Shown: positions 1 to 8,436 of the stretch, one piece after another
Layout of the letters: each line of letters starts with the position of its first letter
Position numbering within the stretch: position 1 is the stretch's first letter
The notes under the pieces: generated by a model
Told to the model about the DNA's origin: nothing
Database searches by the model: none
What the model saw: the letters and a program-made list of their open reading frames with translations, nothing else
Position numbers and translations under genes: made by a program
Origin: Candidatus Enterococcus moelleringii
GTDB taxonomy: Bacteria > Bacillota > Bacilli > Lactobacillales > Enterococcaceae
DNA: 64,000 bases
Direction of reading: 5' to 3'
NCBI RefSeq assembly: GCF_017377575.1
Contig: NZ_JAFREM010000012.1
Location: forward strand, 124,001 to 188,000

Positions 1-171
1 TATCCAGCCGATGCGCCATTTGTCTGTCTAGAACCTTGGAACGGCGTGGCCGATATCTTTGATGCCAGCGGACAATTATCGGAAAAATTGGGAGTCAATC
101 AGTTGGAGCCACAGGGACAATTTGCTACCGAGTATACGACTACCTTCATTAATGGAGTACGCGATGAATAA
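1..171 (+). CDS. LacX-like aldose 1-epimerase family protein, C-terminal end (partial)
   Basis: The reading frame is open from the first base and stops at TAA 169-171, leaving 56 residues. The segment PFVCLEPWNGVAD followed by a short tail is typical of the C-terminus of LacX/YeaD-like aldose 1-epimerase relatives, which act on the anomeric carbon of cytoplasmic sugars. The start and catalytic core lie outside the window. The stop overlaps the start of the HAD phosphatase by 8 bases, so the two are probably one operon with translational coupling. The family call rests on this short tail only. Confidence 0.6.
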   Translation, partial: YPADAPFVCLEPWNGVADIFDASGQLSEKLGVNQLEPQGQFATEYTTTFINGVRDE

Positions 172-814
172 GATGGAAGCAGTAATTTTCGATATGGATG
201 GCGTCTTGATCAATACCGAAAAAGTTTCCAAGCAGGCCTTTGCTGAAGCTTTCGATTCGGCGGGCTTAACCTTTACTGAGGAGATCTACCAACAAATACT
301 CGGTCGAAGTCTGCCAGATATTCAACTTTTTTTAACCGAGACCTATCATCAGCCCCAGCTTGCGGCGGAAATTATCCAGCAGCGAGAATCGGCATTTGCC
401 ACTTACTATCGCACCCATCCAGTAGAGGTGAAAGAGGGTGTTTTTGACTTGCTGAGTTTTGTTAAGGAGCAGGGTCTGAAGATAGCAGTGGCAACCTCAG
501 CCAAGGAATCCATTGCCGTTCCTTTATTGGAACAATCAGATCTTATCCAGCACTTTGACTCTCTGACCTTTGGCTCGCAAGTCAAAGAGGCTAAGCCGCA
601 CCCAGAACTATTTTTGAAAGCTGCTCAACAATTAAACGTTTCTCCTGAAAAAGCTTACGTGATCGAGGATGCCCAAGCCGGGATCATTGCAGCTAATCAC
701 GGCGGCTTTCAAGCGATTTTTATACCGGAGGTGAAACCGCCGGAAGAGTTCGGGCGGGAGTGTGATTATCGGTTGTTTAAACAGATTAGTGAATTTCAAG
801 CAACTTTACAATAG
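164..814 (+). CDS. HAD-superfamily sugar-phosphate phosphatase / beta-phosphoglucomutase-like
   Basis: Predicted 216-residue cytoplasmic HAD hydrolase. Motif I, FDMDGVL, lies at residues 9-15 with the nucleophile and acid/base aspartates at 10 and 12. The ATSAKES stretch is motif II, and AKPHPELF with VIEDAQAGI supplies motif III/IV. The alpha-helical cap between motifs I and II places it with subfamily I, including beta-phosphoglucomutase and 2-deoxyglucose-6-phosphate phosphatase. The substrate cannot be told. The start at 164 was chosen over an upstream ATG at 59 because GGAG sits 6 bases before it, it overlaps the previous stop, and motif I then falls at its usual N-terminal position. A strong terminator follows. 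Confidence 0.85.
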   Translation: MNKMEAVIFDMDGVLINTEKVSKQAFAEAFDSAGLTFTEEIYQQILGRSLPDIQLFLTETYHQPQLAAEIIQQRESAFATYYRTHPVEVKEGVFDLLSFVKEQGLKIAVATSAKESIAVPLLEQSDLIQHFDSLTFGSQVKEAKPHPELFLKAAQQLNVSPEKAYVIEDAQAGIIAANHGGFQAIFIPEVKPPEEFGRECDYRLFKQISEFQATLQ

Positions 815-830
815 AAGAATTTGGATGAAG

Positions 831-866
831 GATAGGAAAGTGCTCATTGCTTTCCTATCTTTTTTC
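831..866 (+). terminator. Rho-independent terminator after HAD phosphatase
   Basis: GATAGGAAAG pairs with CTTTCCTATC around an 8-9 base loop and is followed by six T. It separates the phosphatase operon from the PTS operon. Confidence 0.85.
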
Positions 867-905
867 TATTAAAGTAAATGCTTGTCCGCATACTGTGGAC
901 AGTAG

Positions 906-920
906 TTGAAGCGCATTCAT
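906..920 (+). promoter_or_regulatory. Possible cre (catabolite-responsive) site before the PTS operon
   Basis: TTGAAGCGCATTCAT matches the degenerate CcpA-binding consensus WTGNAANCGNWNNCW at all but one position. It lies about 40 bases upstream of the regulator start, where CcpA control of a sugar operon would be expected. No convincing -35/-10 pair is visible nearby. The assignment is by motif only. Confidence 0.35.
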
Positions 921-960
921 CTCCTGTCCCGGTAAAATATAAATCAAGAGGTGGGGGAAA

Positions 961-2433
961 ATGATATTTAGTTCAAACGAAAATCTACTAATCAACCTTT
1001 TAAACTACTCAGATTTTATCTCGAGTAAATATTTAGCTAATCGCTTATTTGTTTCAACCAAAACTATTTACCGCATTGTAAAACGTATTAACAATATTTC
1101 TATGGAAAGTCACGAAAACCCCTTAATCGTGTCGGAACCTGGAAAAGGCTTTAAGCTGAACCAACACTTTAGAAATCAAGATATTCATACGTTGATGGAT
1201 TTTACCGAAGAGAATAATCTGAATGATCTGATTTTATCTTTTCTCTTCAAACATCCGAAAAAGGTCAAACGTACGGTCTTTGATGAAGAGTACTTAAGTG
1301 AAAGTTCAATTGAACGACGGCTAAAGAAAATGCAGGATAATCTGAATCAGTACCACATTCGATTGCACTATGATTGGGAATACATCTGGTTGGAAGGCGA
1401 AGAAATTAATATTCGCCGAGCCATCAATGATATTTTTCTGGAGATTAACAAAATCAACAGTCTCAACGAAATCGGGGTAAAAATTAACCAGATCGACAAA
1501 TTCTTCATCGACAAACAAATCACTGTCATTGAAGAAAGCTTAAACGAATACCTGAGTTACCCTTACGATCTCACGGTATACACTCATATCTATATGATTA
1601 TCAAACGTTACCGTGAAGGTGAAGTAAAATACCTGTCCAGCCAAGAACCGTTGGAAAAAGATGAAGAGCAGCTGATGCTAGCGAATCGTAAAATTACCAA
1701 GACAGCTCAGACAATCATAAAGAATTTAGAAGATTATCTAGGGATCAAAATGAGCGAATTGGAAGTCTACTTCGCCTTCCAAAATATTTATTCCATTAAC
1801 ATCCAAAAACGAGAAAGCAGCAATATCGATAAAAAGCTGGCTGAAGAAATAGCCAAGCACTATATCACCAACTTTTTCTCGATTTCTGATGTGACTCTAT
1901 TGCCAGCTAGTCGATCTTTGTATCAGGATCTTTATCAACATTTACTACCGATGCTTAGTCGTTTAAGAATGGGTATCAAAATAGAAAACAATCTGTTGGA
2001 TGAAGTGGTTTTGGAGTACGAAGGGACATTTAGCAAACTGACAAAAATCACCGAGACTATTAATAATGAGCTGATGTTTGATACTAAAATCAATGATGCC
2101 GAAATCGGATACTTAACCTTGTACTTCGAGAAATACAAAATTAATCGGCGCGAGACGAAAAATATTCTCTTGGTTTGCTCAACCGGAATTGGAACCTCGG
2201 AGTTGTTGAAAACGCGAGTTGAAAGTAATTTCCCAAATCTAAATGTAGTAGCAACGATGAGCCAGCGGCAAATGAAGAACAATCAGACCTTCATTAAAGA
2301 AAATGTTGATCTAATTTTTTCAACGCTGCGAATGCCTTTTGATCTTGGAACCATTCCCGTTTTAACAATCAGTCCATTGTTAACCGAAAAAGATATTCAA
2401 CATATCAATTTAACCCTAAAGGAGCTTGAATAA
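961..2433 (+). CDS. PRD-domain transcriptional activator (BglG/MtlR type) with EIIB-like domain
   Basis: 490-residue regulator. Residues about 5-60 form a DeoR/Mga-like helix-turn-helix (LANRLFVSTKTIYRIVKRI) and a second HTH region follows at about 90-150. The middle, about 180-390, fits PTS regulation domains whose histidines are phosphorylated by HPr or EII. Residues about 402-485 are an EIIB-like domain with a phosphorylatable cysteine in LLVCSTGIGTSE (Cys406). No EIIA domain is fused; instead a separate IIA gene starts on the last base of this stop codon. Such proteins activate the operon they head in response to substrate flux through the cognate PTS. AGGTGGGG precedes the start. Confidence 0.88.
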   Translation: MIFSSNENLLINLLNYSDFISSKYLANRLFVSTKTIYRIVKRINNISMESHENPLIVSEPGKGFKLNQHFRNQDIHTLMDFTEENNLNDLILSFLFKHPKKVKRTVFDEEYLSESSIERRLKKMQDNLNQYHIRLHYDWEYIWLEGEEINIRRAINDIFLEINKINSLNEIGVKINQIDKFFIDKQITVIEESLNEYLSYPYDLTVYTHIYMIIKRYREGEVKYLSSQEPLEKDEEQLMLANRKITKTAQTIIKNLEDYLGIKMSELEVYFAFQNIYSINIQKRESSNIDKKLAEEIAKHYITNFFSISDVTLLPASRSLYQDLYQHLLPMLSRLRMGIKIENNLLDEVVLEYEGTFSKLTKITETINNELMFDTKINDAEIGYLTLYFEKYKINRRETKNILLVCSTGIGTSELLKTRVESNFPNLNVVATMSQRQMKNNQTFIKENVDLIFSTLRMPFDLGTIPVLTISPLLTEKDIQHINLTLKELE

Positions 2434-2894
2434 TGGAAAACATCGAATTAGAAAAAGTCATTCATGAAGAGCTGATGGTGATCGATTCAGCAGCTTCCAA
2501 CAAAGATCAAATCCTCAGTGAACTGGCCCAGCTACTGTGTGCCAAAGGCTACGTGGAAGATGCCGATACTTTTTTAGCGGATGTCTATCTGCGTGAAGAA
2601 GAAGGGGAGACCGGAATCGGTCAAGGCATTGCTATCCCCCACGGGAAATCACAAGCGGTTAAGGAAACAACAGTCGCAATTGCGACGTTAAAAAATGAAA
2701 TAGAGTGGGAAACTTTAGATGATAAGGGGGTAAAGGTAGTTATAATGTTTGCGGTCAAAGATTCCGATGCAAACACCACTCACGTATTGTTGCTGCAAAA
2801 AATTGCTATTTTGTTAGCCAACGATCAGTTTATTGAACAAATAAAGAACGTCCAGACTGTTGATGAATTATTTCAATTAGTTATCCATTCTTAA
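2433..2894 (+). CDS. PTS sugar transporter, fructose/mannitol-type EIIA
   Basis: 153-residue cytoplasmic EIIA of the fructose-mannitol family. GIAIPHGKS at residues 65-73 carries the active histidine (His70) that takes phosphate from HPr and passes it to EIIB. The length matches a stand-alone IIA domain. It overlaps the regulator stop by one base (TAATG), so the two are translationally coupled, and it probably also phosphorylates the PRDs of that regulator. IIB and IIC follow after an aldolase gene, so this operon splits the three PTS domains into separate polypeptides. Confidence 0.92.
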   Translation: MENIELEKVIHEELMVIDSAASNKDQILSELAQLLCAKGYVEDADTFLADVYLREEEGETGIGQGIAIPHGKSQAVKETTVAIATLKNEIEWETLDDKGVKVVIMFAVKDSDANTTHVLLLQKIAILLANDQFIEQIKNVQTVDELFQLVIHS

Positions 2895-2930
2895 CAAGAA
2901 GAAAACCATAAAAGAGGAGCGAAAACGTAT

Positions 2931-3797
2931 ATGTTAGTATCAGGAAAAGAAATTTTAAGCGTCGCAAAGGAACAAGGATTTGCTGTACCAGCCTTTAATG
3001 CCGGATCAGGACAATTGGTTAATGCTGTAATGGAAGCTTGTGAAGAAGCTCAGTCACCCGTTATGATTGCCATCCATCCCGATGAGTTGAGCTTTTTAAC
3101 CGACAGTTTTGTTGCACAAGTAGCTTATTTAGCCAACCACACAAAAATCCCAGTATGTATTCATTTAGATCATGGTGCCAGCTTTGAACAAGTGATGCAT
3201 GCAATCAGTATCGGCTTCACTTCTGTCATGATTGATGCCTCACATCTATCATTCGAGGAAAACGTGGCAATCTCTAAAAAAGTTGTGGAAGCAGCTCATG
3301 CCGCGGGCGTCTCGGTGGAAGCAGAACTAGGAACTATCGGTGATACGGGCAATACTGTCGAAGGCGGCGTCAGCGAAATCGTCTACACAGATCCTAAAGT
3401 CGCACAAGATTTTATTGATCAAACAGGAGTGGACAGTTTAGCAGTAGCCATCGGTACAGCTCACGGAATTTATCCGAAAGATGTTGATCCAAAATTGCGC
3501 TTAGACATTTTAGAAGAAATCGAAGCCTTAACTGATATCCCATTGGTACTACATGGCGGTTCAAGTAATCCAGACGATGAAATCAGCAAAGCCGTTACAA
3601 TGGGCGTCAACAAAATCAATATTTCTAGTGATATCAAAATTGTGTTCGCCAATGAATTACGAAACGTTTTAAATGCTGGCAATACTGAAGCTAGAGAACC
3701 AAACGTGTTGTTCCCTGCTTGTATGGAACAAACGAAGAAAGTAGCATTAGACAAAATCAAACTGTTTAAATCGGATGACAAAGTGAAATACTACTAA
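2931..3797 (+). CDS. Class II ketose-bisphosphate aldolase (FbaA/GatY/KbaY family)
   Basis: 288-residue zinc-dependent aldolase. HLDHG at residues 78-82 contains the general base aspartate and a zinc histidine (Asp80, His81). Two further zinc ligands are His178 in GTAHGIY and His208 in VLHGGS. NISSDIK near 230 is the phosphate-binding loop. These enzymes cleave fructose-1,6- or tagatose-1,6-bisphosphate, or a ketose-1-phosphate, to dihydroxyacetone phosphate plus an aldehyde. Lying between PTS IIA and IIB, with no 1-phosphofructokinase in the operon, it more likely acts on a special ketose phosphate than in glycolysis. The exact substrate is unknown. AGAGGAG precedes the start. Confidence 0.9.
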   Translation: MLVSGKEILSVAKEQGFAVPAFNAGSGQLVNAVMEACEEAQSPVMIAIHPDELSFLTDSFVAQVAYLANHTKIPVCIHLDHGASFEQVMHAISIGFTSVMIDASHLSFEENVAISKKVVEAAHAAGVSVEAELGTIGDTGNTVEGGVSEIVYTDPKVAQDFIDQTGVDSLAVAIGTAHGIYPKDVDPKLRLDILEEIEALTDIPLVLHGGSSNPDDEISKAVTMGVNKINISSDIKIVFANELRNVLNAGNTEAREPNVLFPACMEQTKKVALDKIKLFKSDDKVKYY

Positions 3798-3813
3798 GAA
3801 AGGCGGAATTAGG

Positions 3814-4122
3814 ATGAAAATCGTAGGAATTGCTGCATGTACAGCCGGGATCGCTCATACGTACATTGCGAGAGAAAAATTGATGCAAGCCAGCACCAAT
3901 CGTGGACACGAAATTCATATCGAAACCCAAGGATTAGCTGGCACCCAGGATGCATTGACGCAAAAAGACATTGATGAAGCGGATGTGGTTATTATCGCAG
4001 CTGATATCAAAGTGAATGGTCGTGAGCGGTTCAAAAATAAAAAAATCGTTGAAGTTCCAACTGGTTTAGTCGTCAAGTCCCCTAATAAGTTAGTCGAAAA
4101 GTTAGAAGAAGTGAAAGCGTAA
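3814..4122 (+). CDS. PTS fructose-type EIIB
   Basis: 102-residue EIIB of the fructose family. GIAACTAGIAHT at residues 5-16 holds the phospho-accepting cysteine (Cys9) in the usual P-loop-like turn. EIIB receives phosphate from the IIA encoded at 2433 and transfers it to the sugar carried by IIC. Only 16 bases separate it from the aldolase, and AAAGGCGG provides the ribosome binding site. The length is right for a single complete domain. Confidence 0.93.
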   Translation: MKIVGIAACTAGIAHTYIAREKLMQASTNRGHEIHIETQGLAGTQDALTQKDIDEADVVIIAADIKVNGRERFKNKKIVEVPTGLVVKSPNKLVEKLEEVKA

Positions 4123-4129
4123 AAACTAT

Positions 4130-4177
4130 TTCTTGATCCGGCTGCTTTGTCATAAAAGACAGCAGCCGAATCAAGAA
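4130..4177 (+). promoter_or_regulatory. Intercistronic hairpin between EIIB and EIIC
   Basis: TTCTTGATCCGGCTGCT pairs almost perfectly with AGCAGCCGAATCAAGAA, leaving a 14-base loop. No T-run follows, so it is unlikely to be a terminator. A stem of this size between transporter genes may protect or process the mRNA and so set the ratio of soluble IIB to membrane IIC. Confidence 0.6.
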
Positions 4178-4197
4178 GTTAAAACAGGAGGAATATC

Positions 4198-5295
4198 ATG
4201 GAAAAGATCAAAGCGATTGGTTTCAAAAAACATTTAATGACAGCGATTTCGTTTTTCTTGCCAATTATTGTTGCTTCAGGTTTCTTGCTGGCAATTGGGA
4301 ATATGATGGGCGGCGCAAGCATCGAAGATTTTAGAGCCGGCTTCAGTTTTGCCGACACAATGACTACGATGGGCGGTTATGGTTTGGGCTTTCTGCCAAT
4401 GATCGTCTCAACGGCAATTGCTTATTCGATTGCTGACAAGCCAGGTATTGCACCCGGTTTAATTGTAGGGTTTGTTGCTCACGGAATCGGCACTGGTTTT
4501 CTTGGTGGTGTCGTTAGCGGCTACATTTCCGGTTACATTGTCGTGATCTTAATGATGGTCATCAAGGTACCAAAATGGATGGAAGGTTTAATGCCAACCC
4601 TCGTTATACCATTTCTAAGTGCTTTTATTGCTGGGATGGTGATGTATTATGTAGTCGGAACACCGATTACCTGGTTCACCGATTTGATTACTGGTTACTT
4701 AGGTAACTTGAATACCTCGTCACTATTTGTTTATGGAGCAATTATTGGGATTCTAGCTTCCATTGATTACGGTGGAGCTATTAATAAAGTTGTTTTCGCC
4801 TTTGTCTTTGCTTTATTCTCGGAGGGCATTTACGAACCGATCACTGTGTTGATTTTGGCATCAATGGTTACTCCGTTTGGTTTAACAATGGCTTATTTTA
4901 TCGGCAAAGTGATCAACAAAAATATTTTTAATCGTCAAGAAATCGAAACGTTGAAAACGGCTTTCCCAATGGGGATTTGCCAAATTACCGAAGGCTGTTT
5001 CCCAATTGTTTTAAATGATTTGGTCCGTAATGTAATTGCCACTGGTGTTGGTGGAGCAATCGGCGGCGGATTGAGCATGCTATGGGGAGCGGACAGTCAT
5101 ATTCCCGCTTCTGGTATGTTTGCAATTCCAACTATGACAAACCCTTGGGCATTTGTGGCTGCCTTGGCAATTGGCTCTCTAGCCACTGCGATTACAATCT
5201 TGGTTTTGAAAAAACGAGTAGATCCCAACGCAGAAGTGATTATGGAAGAAAAAGAAGAAGACGATATTTCTTGGGATGATTTGACAATTTCATAG
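4198..5295 (+). CDS. PTS fructose-type EIIC permease
   Basis: 365-residue integral membrane protein with about nine or ten hydrophobic segments, the first at about 13-32. GMGGASIED-like and PGIAPGLIVGF-like stretches and the late SHIPASGMFAIP region are typical of fructose/mannitol IIC proteins, which form the sugar channel. The C-terminus is a short acidic tail (EEKEEDDISWDD). It completes a IIA/IIB/IIC set with the genes at 2433 and 3814. AGGAGG lies 7 bases upstream. Fructose-family IICs phosphorylate ketoses, usually at C1. Neighbouring lyxose/xylulose enzymes suggest a pentose or related polyol rather than fructose. Confidence 0.92.
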   Translation: MEKIKAIGFKKHLMTAISFFLPIIVASGFLLAIGNMMGGASIEDFRAGFSFADTMTTMGGYGLGFLPMIVSTAIAYSIADKPGIAPGLIVGFVAHGIGTGFLGGVVSGYISGYIVVILMMVIKVPKWMEGLMPTLVIPFLSAFIAGMVMYYVVGTPITWFTDLITGYLGNLNTSSLFVYGAIIGILASIDYGGAINKVVFAFVFALFSEGIYEPITVLILASMVTPFGLTMAYFIGKVINKNIFNRQEIETLKTAFPMGICQITEGCFPIVLNDLVRNVIATGVGGAIGGGLSMLWGADSHIPASGMFAIPTMTNPWAFVAALAIGSLATAITILVLKKRVDPNAEVIMEEKEEDDISWDDLTIS

Positions 5296-5829
<534 letters not shown>

Positions 5830-5840
5830 CACGTATTTCT

Positions 5841-5875
5841 TAGACTAGGAGCTCCCATGTTCCTAGTCTATTTTT
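5841..5875 (+). terminator. Internal terminator between lyxose isomerase and galM
   Basis: TAGACTAGGA pairs with TCCTAGTCTA over a 10-base loop, followed by five T. It sits inside the sugar operon, so it may only partly stop transcription and lower expression of the mutarotase and kinases. Confidence 0.75.
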
Positions 5876-5889
5876 GAAAGGAGCAGCCG

Positions 5890-6852
5890 ATGGAATCTTA
5901 TCAAATCGAAAATGACCAAGTGTTGATTGAGTTTTTAGATTATGGCGGGATTATTACCAAAATGATTAACAAGAAAACCGGGCAAAACTATGTACTGGCT
6001 TACGAAAATAAATCAGATTACCAAGCTAACCCGTACTTTTTCGGCGCAACAATTGGGCGAAACGCAGGTCGAACATTTCCACCTTTTTATAAAAATGTTA
6101 GAGGTCAAAAAATCGAGCTGGATAGGAACGAAGGAAACGTCCATTTACATGGGGGAAAGAATGGATTCCACCAAGTTCAGTGGCAGGTTGAACAAGTAAC
6201 TGAAGACAGTTATCAATTAACTTATGAAGACTTAGGTTCTCCCTATGAACCGATGAAGATAGTGCTGGCTTATAGATTAGTCGACAATAATTTTTATATG
6301 TATATGAAGGGGCAGGCCAATAAACCAACTATCTGCAACTTAACTAATCACAGCTACTTCAATTTAGGAACAGAAACAACAGTTGAACAGCATCTCCTGC
6401 AAACAGCACCGGCGACTATCCAGTTGATTGATGAACAGTTTGTACCTACTAAACATTATTCTGCGATGGACACACCTGAATATGCTCCCTTTGATTTTTC
6501 CCGGGAAAAAGAAATCCAAGCAGCTTTAAATCTGAATACCTCGTTATCAAAAATTTGTGCAGATGGGATCGATTTGGCTTATTGTTTTACTGAAGCAGCT
6601 GAAAAAATAGCCAAAATTCAATTGACCGATCCTCAACGAGAAAACAAATTAACTATTTATTCAGATCAAGAAGCTTGTATCCTCTATACGCTGAATAAAC
6701 TCTCTGATAAAGTAAAACTGGAGAATGGTTTTATGGTGGAAAAATATGGCGGGGTTACTTTTGAAATGCAGCGTCGACCTAATTATGTACACACAGATGC
6801 TGATTATTTAGTAACGGATTATGAGGCTTGTACCATTTATGAAATAGACTAG
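5890..6852 (+). CDS. galM: Aldose 1-epimerase (mutarotase, GalM family)
   Basis: 320-residue cytoplasmic mutarotase. NVHLHGG near residues 83-89 and NLTNHSYFNL near 150-159 carry the two catalytic or substrate histidines (His87 and His154 approximately). GADGIDLAY-like and GVTFEMQ regions complete the sugar-binding face. It equilibrates alpha and beta anomers so that the ring-specific isomerase or kinase nearby can use the incoming aldose. GAAAGGAG lies just before the start. Only 11 bases separate its stop from the xylulokinase. The family is clear; the natural sugar is inferred from neighbours. Confidence 0.88.
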   Translation: MESYQIENDQVLIEFLDYGGIITKMINKKTGQNYVLAYENKSDYQANPYFFGATIGRNAGRTFPPFYKNVRGQKIELDRNEGNVHLHGGKNGFHQVQWQVEQVTEDSYQLTYEDLGSPYEPMKIVLAYRLVDNNFYMYMKGQANKPTICNLTNHSYFNLGTETTVEQHLLQTAPATIQLIDEQFVPTKHYSAMDTPEYAPFDFSREKEIQAALNLNTSLSKICADGIDLAYCFTEAAEKIAKIQLTDPQRENKLTIYSDQEACILYTLNKLSDKVKLENGFMVEKYGGVTFEMQRRPNYVHTDADYLVTDYEACTIYEID

Positions 6853-6863
6853 GAGGACAACTG

Positions 6864-8333
6864 ATGAAGTATTTTTTAGGTGTAGATTTAGGGACTAGCT
6901 CTTTAAAAATTATTTTAGGCAATGAAAATGGTGAATTATTGGGAAGTACCAGCAGTGCCTTTTCAATTCATTCACCTCAAGCTAATTTCAGTGAGGAGAA
7001 TCCGGCCGATTGGCTGCAGGCCTTTGATCAAGCATTAGCCGAACTGACCGATCAATTTCCAGAAATAAAAACCGCTGATTTAACCCTGGGCTTTTCCGGC
7101 CAAATGCATTCGCTGGTATTGATCGATCAAACAGGAAAAGTCTTGCGTCCTGCCATTTTATGGAATGATGGAAGAACAACGGAAGAAGTACAAGAGCTAA
7201 GAGAGTCCGTTGGGGAACACTTATTAATAGTAGAAAAAAATATTCCGCTGGAAGGCTTTACTCTGCCAAAAATATTGTGGGTACAAAAGCACCAACCGGA
7301 AATCTGGAAACAAGTCTGGAAATTCATGCTTCCTAAGGATTATTTGGTTTATTATTTGACTGGAAAAGTCTTCACTGATCCGTCAGATGCATCTGGAACG
7401 ATCTTCCTGGATAGCGAAAAGCAGTGCTGGGACCAAGTCTTGTTAGAAAAATTTGGAATTCGGGCCGATCAATGTCCAGAAGTTAAACCATCGACTGAAA
7501 TTATAGGAGAGATGACAACTGATTTAAGACAGCACTTTGAACTCAGTGGAAAAGTTGAATTGGTGATGGGCGGCGCTGACAATGCTTGTGGCGCTTTTGG
7601 AACAATTACTGATCCGCAAACACAAGGGCTGATTTCAGTGGGAACCTCAGGCGTCGTTCTCGTTTACGAGAATGAGAAAACATTAGAAGCTTTAGGGAAA
7701 TATCACTATTTTTACTCAGTGATTAAAGACGTCCATTACAAGATGGGAGTAACGCTTTCGGCCGGTTATTCGTTAGATTGGTTCAAAAACATTTTAGCCC
7801 CTGATGATAGTTTTGCTTCATTTACTCAAGCGGCTGAGAACAGCCCCATCGGTAGCCAAGGTCTAACCTTTTTACCCTATCTCTTCGGCGAGCGGAGTCC
7901 TTATTTCGATCCGACATTGAACGGAGCTTTGCTAGGTTTGCGGGCACATCACAAGCGTAACGACCTGATTCGAGCAGTGATGGAAGGAATCACATTTTCA
8001 CTAAGGAATGTATACGAGAATATGGGAATTGGTCAAAGTCATTTAGTCGAACGCTTTCGTATAACCGGCGGCGTAGTTAAGAATCCGTTTTGGTTGCAAC
8101 TGTTTGCTGATGTCTTCCAAACGGAGCTGGAAGTGCTGAGCTTTGACGAAGGTCCAGCTTACGGCGCACTTCTTTGTGGTGTGGCTGGAAGAAACGATAC
8201 TGAGATTTTAAAGAACTGGCAAAAGGCTAACCAGGTAAAGACGATTTACAAACCAAATTATAAACATTTTGCTGAGTATCAGGCAGCGTATAATCGGTTT
8301 AAACGATTAAGTGATTCTGCTAAGGAACAATAA
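6864..8333 (+). CDS. xylB: Xylulokinase (FGGY family)
   Basis: 489-residue sugar kinase of normal FGGY length. The N-terminal phosphate loop GVDLGTSSLK lies at residues 5-14. GFSGQMHSLVL is the xylulokinase signature that contacts the sugar, and GGADNACGAFGT contains the general-base aspartate. The C-terminal ITGGVVKNPFW and GPAYGALL stretches bind ATP. It makes D-xylulose-5-phosphate, which enters the pentose phosphate or phosphoketolase route. It follows galM by 11 bases with AGGAGGA as ribosome binding site. Xylulose is the most likely substrate given the QMHS motif and the adjacent lyxose isomerase. Confidence 0.88.
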   Translation: MKYFLGVDLGTSSLKIILGNENGELLGSTSSAFSIHSPQANFSEENPADWLQAFDQALAELTDQFPEIKTADLTLGFSGQMHSLVLIDQTGKVLRPAILWNDGRTTEEVQELRESVGEHLLIVEKNIPLEGFTLPKILWVQKHQPEIWKQVWKFMLPKDYLVYYLTGKVFTDPSDASGTIFLDSEKQCWDQVLLEKFGIRADQCPEVKPSTEIIGEMTTDLRQHFELSGKVELVMGGADNACGAFGTITDPQTQGLISVGTSGVVLVYENEKTLEALGKYHYFYSVIKDVHYKMGVTLSAGYSLDWFKNILAPDDSFASFTQAAENSPIGSQGLTFLPYLFGERSPYFDPTLNGALLGLRAHHKRNDLIRAVMEGITFSLRNVYENMGIGQSHLVERFRITGGVVKNPFWLQLFADVFQTELEVLSFDEGPAYGALLCGVAGRNDTEILKNWQKANQVKTIYKPNYKHFAEYQAAYNRFKRLSDSAKEQ

Positions 8334-8340
8334 CAACGTA

Positions 8341-8375
8341 AAGCCAGCGCATTGAAATATTAGTGGGCTGGCTAT
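8341..8375 (+). terminator. Weak hairpin after xylulokinase
   Basis: AGCCAGC pairs with GCTGGCT across an 18-base loop and is followed by an AT-rich but not T-only stretch. It may be a weak terminator or spacer between the two kinase genes. Confidence 0.4.
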
Positions 8376-8436
8376 TTATATGAGCTGCTGAACATGCTAA
8401 TCTATTAGTAACATTATTGATAAGGACGGAAAAACT

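Noticed and set aside
5082-5279. 65-codon + strand ORF within PTS IIC
   Set aside because: Shadow frame in a clear permease gene without its own start signals.
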